Source: an uncultured Acidimicrobiia bacterium (lineage in GTDB: Bacteria > Actinomycetota > Acidimicrobiia > Spongiisociales > UBA5794). Taken from it: a stretch of DNA of 12,077 nucleotides. Every line of letters begins with the position of its first letter. The first letter of the stretch is position 1. A program made the position numbers and the translations under genes. Where the stretch lies: positions 1 through 12,077 of the forward strand of contig CAJWGC010000018.1 of assembly GCA_913031525.1 (NCBI GenBank). The letters run 5' to 3'. The notes beneath the pieces were generated by a model that saw nothing but the letters and a program-made list of their open reading frames with translations, did no database searches and was not told where the DNA came from. Positions 7,919-12,077 of the stretch are shown piece after piece.

Positions 7919-7924
7919 CTCCTC
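7919..7924 (-). promoter_or_regulatory. Shine-Dalgarno site for ftsH
   Basis: GAGGAG on the minus strand, with a 4-base spacer to the GTG at 7912-7914. It supports the GTG as the start codon. The 80-base gap to hpt (7915-7994) also holds a TATTAT at 7975-7980 that could be a -10 box, but no convincing -35 element lies at the right distance, so no promoter is called. Confidence 0.6.
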
Positions 7925-7994
7925 GTTGAATCGAAGGTCTAAATCGTTTTGCCATTTGGGCTAGAGAGTTTCCCATAATATGTGATCGAAATAC

Positions 7995-8384
7995 CTATGG
8001 CGTCCTAGGGGCATCGATTGTTTCGTCCACGGCTCCTTCCGGCATAACCGCGACGTACGGAAGATTGCGATAAAAGCCCTGGTAATCAAGACCATATCCA
8101 ACAACAAACTCCGACGGGATGTGGAAACCCACGTACTTAATCTCAATCGATGGACGCTCTATATCGTCTTTAACGAGGAGAGCAGCCAAAGAAAGCGAAG
8201 CAGGATGGCGCACTCCAAGGTTACGCATCAAATAGTGGAGAGTAAGGCCGGAATCAATTATGTCCTCGACGACTAGGACATGACGATCCGCGATCTCTTC
8301 ATCCAAGTCCTTGAGAATCCGGACTACTCCGGACGTCTTTGTCGCAGCTCCGTACGAAGATACAGCCATGAAATCGAACTCAAC
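7995..8384 (-). CDS. hpt: Hypoxanthine phosphoribosyltransferase, C-terminal two-thirds, 5' end lost at the junction
   Basis: HPRT salvages hypoxanthine and guanine with PRPP to make IMP and GMP. The retained part begins at VEFDFMAVSSYG, the flexible catalytic loop. It continues through TKTSGVVRILKDLDEEI, the PRPP-binding loop VLVVEDIIDSGLTL with its acidic pair, and the purine-binding end FVVGYGLDYQGFYRNLPYVAV. The first 60 or so residues of a normal HPRT, including the conserved LKG turn that binds pyrophosphate, are missing. In their place the frame continues without interruption into a HAD phosphatase N-terminus. HPRT upstream of ftsH is the common actinobacterial order, so this piece belongs with the left block. 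As it stands it should not encode an active enzyme. The complete gene presumably exists in the source genome. Confidence 0.93.
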   Translation of the reverse strand, partial: VEFDFMAVSSYGAATKTSGVVRILKDLDEEIADRHVLVVEDIIDSGLTLHYLMRNLGVRHPASLSLAALLVKDDIERPSIEIKYVGFHIPSEFVVGYGLDYQGFYRNLPYVAVMPEGAVDETIDAPRTP

Positions 8385-8400
8385 GGTAAGGTCAAATTGC
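8370..8400. other. Probable chimeric join between two unrelated genomes
   Basis: In the minus-strand frame, HAD sequence (...WLEKIGLSEQFDLT) passes directly into HPRT sequence (VEFDFMAVSSYG...). Both families are cut mid-domain. G+C by hand count is 60 of 120 bases at 8101-8220 and 78 of 120 at 8461-8580. Gene content on each side fits different phyla. No inverted or direct repeat, insertion sequence, tRNA or integrase is seen at the join. Confidence 0.8.
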
Positions 8401-8789
8401 TCGGAAAGACCGATTTTCTCGAGCCAGCCGTCAACCCAACGATGGGAGGAACTCGAAACGACACCAAGTTTGAGCCCGGCTTCCTTGCCGGCACAGACCG
8501 CTTCGGGGATTCCTGGCATGGCAGCAGCCCCTTCGAGGTCCTTTTCAATGGAGGCCTGCCGGGCGCCATCCAGGGGCTCCCAGTCGATGCGGCTCCCGGT
8601 CAGTTCCTCGAGATGGGTTTTTGGCGACCAGGTGTCAAAGTTTGTGCCGATACACTGGTTGAAGGTTTCCAGCGGAAGAGAATGACCATGGTCATGGAAC
8701 GTCTGGCGCCAGGCCTGGTAGATAGGCCACTCGGTGTCGACGATCAGGCCATCAAAATCGAAGAGCAGGGCGCGAAGGGGAGAGGGCAT
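8385..8789 (-). CDS. HAD-superfamily hydrolase (phosphoglycolate phosphatase-like), N-terminal part, 3' end lost at the junction
   Basis: The N-terminal 135 or so residues of a HAD-IA hydrolase, a cytoplasmic phosphatase of small sugar or metabolite phosphates. Motif I is LLFDFDGLIVDTE (nucleophile Asp11 and acid/base Asp13 from the chosen start). An alpha-helical cap follows, and motif II is GVVSSSS (about 109-115). The frame then leaves the family at WLEKIGLSEQFDLT, so the motif III lysine and the motif IV acidic pair are missing and no active enzyme is expected. I chose the ATG at 8787-8789, 10 bases after the stop of the upstream membrane-protein gene. A longer frame to 8831 overlaps that gene and adds a non-homologous low-complexity leader. 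Its base composition matches the right block. The exact substrate cannot be given. Confidence 0.85.
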
Positions 8790-8799
8790 GTAAATAGTA

Positions 8800-9390
8800 T
8801 CAGGCTGCGGGTGGCGCGAGGGGCGAGGCATTCCGTTTCAGTAGGAGAAAGACCAGCCCAAGGGCGAGTAACACCACTCCGAAAAACCCGAGGAGACAGG
8901 TGAGAATCAAGTGCAGGCCGAACTGGGTGATATTACGAGTGAGTCTCCCCTTGGTGAGCGAGAATTCTTGGTTCTTGCCCAAGGAGTCGGCCACCTTCAG
9001 GAGATAGGGTCCTCCCATGTCAGGTTCGAAGGTCCCGATCGCGAAGGACTGACGGTCCGGGGTTGAGACCGTGGCTGGGGAGCGTTCCGCCAAGCGGGCG
9101 GGAAATTCCTTCCGGTCAGAAACCCGGACAAGGGAAAAGCTCATGCCGACCGGCACCATTTCCCAGTACTCGAGCGACGACGCCCCGGTCTGGACCTTCT
9201 TTTCACTCCAGAGGGTGTAGACCCCGGCCTCGTCAATCGTGACCGGAACCTCTCCCGGGGAGGTGATTCGGGCAACAGGGTTCAGGGACTGATCCAACGT
9301 GAAGATACCGGAGAAGAAGAGGAGAAGACCTCCTGCGAGGGAGGCCAGGCCGAGGCCGAGGAAAATGAAACCGAGACTACGCCGGGTCAT
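8800..9390 (-). CDS. Two-helix membrane protein of unknown function
   Basis: I do not recognise a family. The 196-residue product has a positively charged start (MTRRS) and a first hydrophobic helix (about residues 6-28). About 125 residues of mostly beta-like, moderately charged sequence follow (about 30-152). A second helix (about 157-184) ends in a KRNASPLAPP tail. This predicts an extracytoplasmic domain between two membrane helices, with both ends in the cytoplasm. Phrases such as ITSPGEVPVTIDEAGVYTLW and FEPDMGGPYLLKVADS read like a beta-sandwich. The gene lies just upstream of the HAD gene and probably shares its transcript. It is divergent from the secreted hydrolase, with an 89-base gap between the two starts. 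Confidence 0.75.
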   Translation of the reverse strand: MTRRSLGFIFLGLGLASLAGGLLLFFSGIFTLDQSLNPVARITSPGEVPVTIDEAGVYTLWSEKKVQTGASSLEYWEMVPVGMSFSLVRVSDRKEFPARLAERSPATVSTPDRQSFAIGTFEPDMGGPYLLKVADSLGKNQEFSLTKGRLTRNITQFGLHLILTCLLGFFGVVLLALGLVFLLLKRNASPLAPPAA

Positions 9391-9427
9391 GCTGGTGATT
9401 CAGAAATATGGGGAGGCGGCCAGGGCG

Positions 9428-9451
9428 GGAGCGACATCTTTTTCTCGCTCC
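9428..9451. repeat. Inverted repeat in the divergent intergenic region
   Basis: GGAGCGA at 9428-9434 is the exact reverse complement of TCGCTCC at 9445-9451, with a 10-base T-rich spacer (CATCTTTTTC). It lies between the divergent membrane-protein and hydrolase genes, where an operator or a leader hairpin could act. No clear -35/-10 pair could be placed on either strand. Confidence 0.5.
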
Positions 9452-9479
9452 TTCGCGGGTGGTGGGGGGAGAATGCCAC

Positions 9480-10328
9480 ATGCGCGCGCTCCTGACCATT
9501 TCTCTTCTGGCTCCCTGTTCGATTGCTCTGGGAGCTCCCAAGCCGGAAGTCCGGAAACCGGATGAGGTGGTGACCTACCGAAAAACCGAACAGGCCGAGC
9601 TCAAGCTGGAGATCTTCCGACCAGCGGGGTGGAAGGCCGATGACAAGCGGCCCTCCATTGTCTTTTTCTTCGGCGGCGGCTGGGTGGGCGGATCGACCAG
9701 GCAATTCCATCCCCAGGCCACCCGGCTCGCATCGCGTGGAATGGTTGCCTGTTGTGCGGATTACCGGGTGCGCAGCAGGCACAAGACTTCTCCCTTCGAG
9801 GCGGTGGCAGATGCCAAGGCGGCCGTTCGCTGGATCTGGCGGAATGCGGAGAGCCAGGGGATTGATCGGAACAGGATCGTATCCGCGGGGGGCTCGGCCG
9901 GGGGTCATCTTGCGGCCTGCTGCGGACTGGTTGCCGGCCATGATGACTCAAAGGAAGGCGAGCCCGTATTCATTCCCGCTGCCATGGTTCTCTTCAATCC
10001 TGTCATCGACACGTCGCCGAAGGGCTACGGCCATGACAAACTGAAGGAGCGCTACCGCGAACTTTCCCCGGTAGAACACGTGCATGGCAAGACTGCCCCG
10101 ACCCTGATCCTGGTCGGATCGGCGGACACCACAACTCCGGTCACCGGCCACAAGCTTTTCGCAGCACGGATGAAGGAAAAGAAGCGTCCGTGTGAGCTGA
10201 TCATCTCCCAGGGACAGAAACATGGATTTTTCAATGCGCGGGGAGACAACGAGAACTACTGGGAGACCCTCGCGAGCACGGAAAACTTCCTCGAGGGGCT
10301 GAATTACCTGAAGAAAGGTGCTCGCTGA
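9480..10328 (+). CDS. Secreted alpha/beta-hydrolase (esterase/lipase, acetyl-esterase type)
   Basis: A probable carboxylesterase acting outside the cytoplasm. The ATG at 9480-9482 gives 282 residues starting with a signal peptide (MRALLTISLLAPCSIALGA, cleavage likely after residue 19); the frame opens earlier, at 9408, but that leader is not signal-like. The catalytic domain shows an oxyanion-hole motif FFFGGGWVGGS (62-72, in place of the HGGGW of related esterases), nucleophile Ser139 in GGSAGG, Asp216 in LVGSADTTTP and His248 in GQKHGFFN. Relatives are common in Verrucomicrobiota and Planctomycetota, often beside polysaccharide genes, and may de-acetylate plant or algal polymers; the substrate is inferred, not shown. 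A G-rich purine tract (GGGGGGAGAA) about 6 bases before the start could serve as the ribosome site. It converges on the YWTD gene. Confidence 0.88.
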   Translation: MRALLTISLLAPCSIALGAPKPEVRKPDEVVTYRKTEQAELKLEIFRPAGWKADDKRPSIVFFFGGGWVGGSTRQFHPQATRLASRGMVACCADYRVRSRHKTSPFEAVADAKAAVRWIWRNAESQGIDRNRIVSAGGSAGGHLAACCGLVAGHDDSKEGEPVFIPAAMVLFNPVIDTSPKGYGHDKLKERYRELSPVEHVHGKTAPTLILVGSADTTTPVTGHKLFAARMKEKKRPCELIISQGQKHGFFNARGDNENYWETLASTENFLEGLNYLKKGAR

Positions 10329-10376
10329 GGGGCACGAGGCAGTGCCCCCGGATCATGGGGCAGCGAGTTCAACCTT
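10315..10376. terminator. Nested palindrome between convergent genes, candidate bidirectional terminator
   Basis: Three nested pairs of arms: AAGGT 10315-10319 with ACCTT 10372-10376, CTCGCTG 10321-10327 with CAGCGAG 10361-10367, and GGGGCAC 10329-10335 with GTGCCCC 10342-10348 around a 6-base loop. It covers the stops of both the hydrolase gene and the YWTD gene. There is no T-run after it on either strand, so classic intrinsic termination is uncertain. Confidence 0.5.
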
Positions 10377-11615
10377 CAGGCGCATGAAGAGGCTCCTGGA
10401 TGCCTTGATGGTCTCGTGGTTTACCGCATGGACAACAGACACGCCATCATTGCCGGGATTTGTTTCAAGGATTGTCGTGAAGGCGGCCCCCGAGTTCCAG
10501 GTTTCGAGGTCGGTTGAAATCTCGACGGTGGCGAGGACGTCAGTGACGGGCAACAGCCTCTGCCGGTGGGCGAAGAGGAGGGTCCCATTTGTCCATGTGT
10601 GATTTGTCATTGGGAGGGTTTCGGCGACCAGTGGGTTGAGTCCGGCAAAATACTCCAGCAGGTTTTTTTGCTGGTCGTGGTCGGGGTCGGCGGCCGGATC
10701 GGAGAGAGAGGCGGGATCATCCTTCAGGAAGCGTCGCTGGATCCACTCAGGATAAGTGGCAACACTGGTATCAAGGGTGATATCCCATGGCTGATTGACG
10801 TTGGCGATTACCTCATGCGGGCCTGCGCCGTTCATGTCGCCGCGGTTTACGGCCATGGCTCCCCTGCTGCCAGTCACGTTGTTAGTGCCGGTATCGACCC
10901 AGTAGACCTTGCCTGCGGGGATGTCCAAGGTCATGCCGTGTGGCGTGTCCAGGCCGGTGTAGAGGTCCTCGATCGGGCCGTTGTCGAGCTGTCGGCGTTG
11001 TATCTTGTGGGCGTTGCGATCACACCAGTAGAGGTAGCCCCCGGCGGGGTCAACCTTGACCCCGCGCGTCTGGACAAGGCCACTGACGACGGTCTGGATA
11101 TTCGTCGCGTCGGGAAGGTCCGCCCGGAAGATGTTCCCTCCCGAGAAGTCACCCCAGTAGATTTTCTGATGTAGCCGATCGAGATCGAGGTAATAAGGCC
11201 GGGTGGTGGAAACCAGGGTTTCACGATTACTGCCATCATAGTTGGCGCGTTCGATGCGGTTGTTGTTGCGATCGCACCAGTAAAGTTTCCCGGCGGCCTG
11301 GTCGAGGGCGAGGTCGGCGGGGAAGCCGAGGTCAGTACTTACGATCGCCTCTCTCGCGGACCCATCCAGGCGGGTCCGGTAAATGATGTCGGCTCCGTTG
11401 TCGGCATAGAACAGATCATCCCCGGGGATATCGATAGCGATGCCCCGGATGTTTGAACCTGCGGAGGGGATGAGAGTCTGCAAACCGGACCCATCAAGGT
11501 TGGCAATCCGGACAATTCTGGAACCGCGGTCGGTAAAGAGCATCTTGCCTGCGCTGGCAAACTGGGCGAATGCCAGAATGCAGATGCTAGCCGTGATGAT
11601 CAGACGGAAGGACAT
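10353..11615 (-). CDS. Secreted YWTD beta-propeller protein with Asp-rich linker and C-terminal beta domain
   Basis: The ATG at 11613-11615 gives 420 residues beginning with a signal peptide (MSFRLIITASICILAFAQ, ending near FASA); a TTG nine codons earlier is less likely. About six LDL-receptor class B repeats follow, each with a YWTD-like core and an R.N.DG turn: LFTDRG, LFYADNG, LYWCDRNNNRI, IYWGDFSGGNI, LYWCDRNAHKI and VYWVDTGTNNV. They probably form one six-bladed propeller (about residues 22-290). A linker with DPAADPDHDQQKNLLEYFAG (306-325) resembles the calcium-binding 'DxDxDG..NLLEYA' segments common at the C-termini of secreted Verrucomicrobiota proteins. The final domain contains TVEISTDLETWN and ends FMRLKVEL, also typical of that group. 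It likely binds proteins or carbohydrates outside the cell; no catalytic site is visible. Confidence 0.85.
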   Translation of the reverse strand: MSFRLIITASICILAFAQFASAGKMLFTDRGSRIVRIANLDGSGLQTLIPSAGSNIRGIAIDIPGDDLFYADNGADIIYRTRLDGSAREAIVSTDLGFPADLALDQAAGKLYWCDRNNNRIERANYDGSNRETLVSTTRPYYLDLDRLHQKIYWGDFSGGNIFRADLPDATNIQTVVSGLVQTRGVKVDPAGGYLYWCDRNAHKIQRRQLDNGPIEDLYTGLDTPHGMTLDIPAGKVYWVDTGTNNVTGSRGAMAVNRGDMNGAGPHEVIANVNQPWDITLDTSVATYPEWIQRRFLKDDPASLSDPAADPDHDQQKNLLEYFAGLNPLVAETLPMTNHTWTNGTLLFAHRQRLLPVTDVLATVEISTDLETWNSGAAFTTILETNPGNDGVSVVHAVNHETIKASRSLFMRLKVELAAP

Positions 11616-11629
11616 GAATCCGAGAGGAA

Positions 11630-11648
11630 CCAGGATCGCCAATCCTGG
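11630..11648. repeat. Short perfect inverted repeat upstream of the YWTD gene
   Basis: CCAGGAT (11630-11636) and ATCCTGG (11642-11648) are perfect reverse complements around a 5-base loop. The repeat begins 15 bases before the ATG at 11615, in the 72-base gap after the downstream hydrolase gene. It could fold as a leader hairpin or be a small operator. No other signal is clear in the gap. Confidence 0.35.
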
Positions 11649-11687
11649 CCGGGGTTAAGCGGGAAGGGAAGGCTGGATCGGGGCGGT

Positions 11688-12077
11688 TCAATTGCGCGCG
11701 ATTCCCGGAGTGCGCGCGACCACAGCCTCAATCCAGTCGATCACGCGATTGGCCTGGAGGGGCAAGCCGAGGAAGAGGGCGATGTGCCCAGCCGGATAGC
11801 GCCAGCGCTCGGGACGGCCGAGGGCATTGTAGAGGAGATCTCCGGTGTGGGCGGGGACGATGCGATCCAGTTCTCCGCTCAACATCAGGGTGGGAACCGG
11901 CGGCAGGGTAGGCGCTATTTTGAGCGGATCGATTTGTGAGCGCTGGAGGGCAAGCTCCTTGAGCCGTTGAATAGCGTTTTCCCGACTGGCCCTGTGCCGG
12001 GTGGGGGAGCCCTTTTCACTCATCAGGATTTTCGGGCGATAGATCTGGATGGACGATTCCAGCGCAATCTCCGGGAC
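11688..12077 (-). CDS. Alpha/beta-hydrolase, C-terminal part, 5' end beyond the window
   Basis: The last 129 residues of an alpha/beta-hydrolase fold protein. Visible are the strand carrying the acidic triad residue (VPTLMLSGELDRIVP) and the loop with the catalytic histidine (RYPAGHIALF), followed by a closing helix (ANRVIDWIEAVVART). The nucleophile elbow lies upstream, outside the window. The frame stays open to the last base (VPEIALESSIQIYRPKIL before the internal ATG at 12021-12023), so that ATG is probably not the start. The gene reads in the same direction as the YWTD gene, 72 bases ahead of it, and the two may be co-transcribed. The substrate cannot be inferred. The family assignment rests on the Asp and His motifs only. 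Confidence 0.7.
   Translation of the reverse strand, partial: VPEIALESSIQIYRPKILMSEKGSPTRHRASRENAIQRLKELALQRSQIDPLKIAPTLPPVPTLMLSGELDRIVPAHTGDLLYNALGRPERWRYPAGHIALFLGLPLQANRVIDWIEAVVARTPGIARN

Noticed and set aside
7975..7980. TATTAT as a -10 box of an ftsH promoter
   Set aside because: No acceptable -35 hexamer lies 16-18 bases upstream, so the match is not better than chance in an AT-rich gap.
7995..8831. A novel bifunctional phosphatase-phosphoribosyltransferase for purine salvage
   Set aside because: Both domains are cut inside their catalytic cores and the cut coincides with a change in base composition and gene neighbourhood, so a functional fusion is not credible.
8790..8831. A longer HAD protein starting at 8831
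   Set aside because: It would overlap the upstream membrane-protein gene and adds a leader unlike the family; the ATG at 8789 puts the DFDG motif at the usual distance.
8280..8903. A 207-codon plus-strand frame crossing the junction
   Set aside because: It lies antisense to HAD and HPRT coding sequence, matches no family I know and is a shadow of the minus-strand genes.
9387..9941. A 184-codon minus-strand frame opposite the esterase
   Set aside because: It is Pro/Arg/His-rich shadow sequence opposite a gene with a clear catalytic triad and signal peptide.
10566..11174. A 202-codon plus-strand frame opposite the YWTD gene
   Set aside because: It is antisense to well-defined propeller repeats and is Val/Gly-rich as expected for a high-GC shadow frame.

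Overview
The window looks like two unrelated stretches of bacterial DNA joined inside a gene at about position 8,385. No new multi-gene system is visible. The most important observation is the join itself, best explained as a chimeric assembly and less likely as a real recombination.

Left block (1 to about 8,385): a moderate-GC housekeeping region, probably from an actinobacterium. An Acidimicrobiia-like source is my guess, from the FtsH HEGGH zinc site shared with mycobacterial FtsH and the hpt-ftsH-fol gene order. A 5'-truncated polyprenyl diphosphate synthase on the plus strand converges on a long minus-strand operon. In transcription order that operon is the 3' part of hpt (purine salvage), ftsH (membrane protease), folP, a small phosphatase-like gene of uncertain function, folK (with an unusual C-terminal membrane helix), a 71-codon unknown gene, panC, coaX and lysS. 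Several neighbours overlap by 1 to 4 bases (GTGA, TGATG, ATGA) or are a few bases apart, so the set is probably co-transcribed and translationally coupled. It covers folate synthesis (folP, folK), coenzyme A synthesis (panC, coaX), lysyl-tRNA charging and membrane protein quality control. folE and folB, often found in such clusters, are not seen.

Right block (about 8,385 to 12,077): clearly higher GC. By hand count, 78 of 120 bases are G or C at 8461-8580, against 60 of 120 at 8101-8220. Gene content and style resemble Verrucomicrobiota or Planctomycetota. It holds the 5' part of a HAD phosphatase gene, a two-helix membrane protein, a divergent secreted alpha/beta-hydrolase, a secreted YWTD beta-propeller protein with an Asp-rich 'DPDxD..NLLEY' linker, and the 3' part of another alpha/beta-hydrolase cut by the window end. 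A nested palindrome sits between the convergent hydrolase and propeller genes.

At the join, the HAD gene loses its last catalytic motifs and hpt loses its first third. They continue in one reading frame as an apparent HAD-HPRT fusion in which neither half is complete. No rRNA, tRNA, CRISPR array, insertion sequence or integrase was found.
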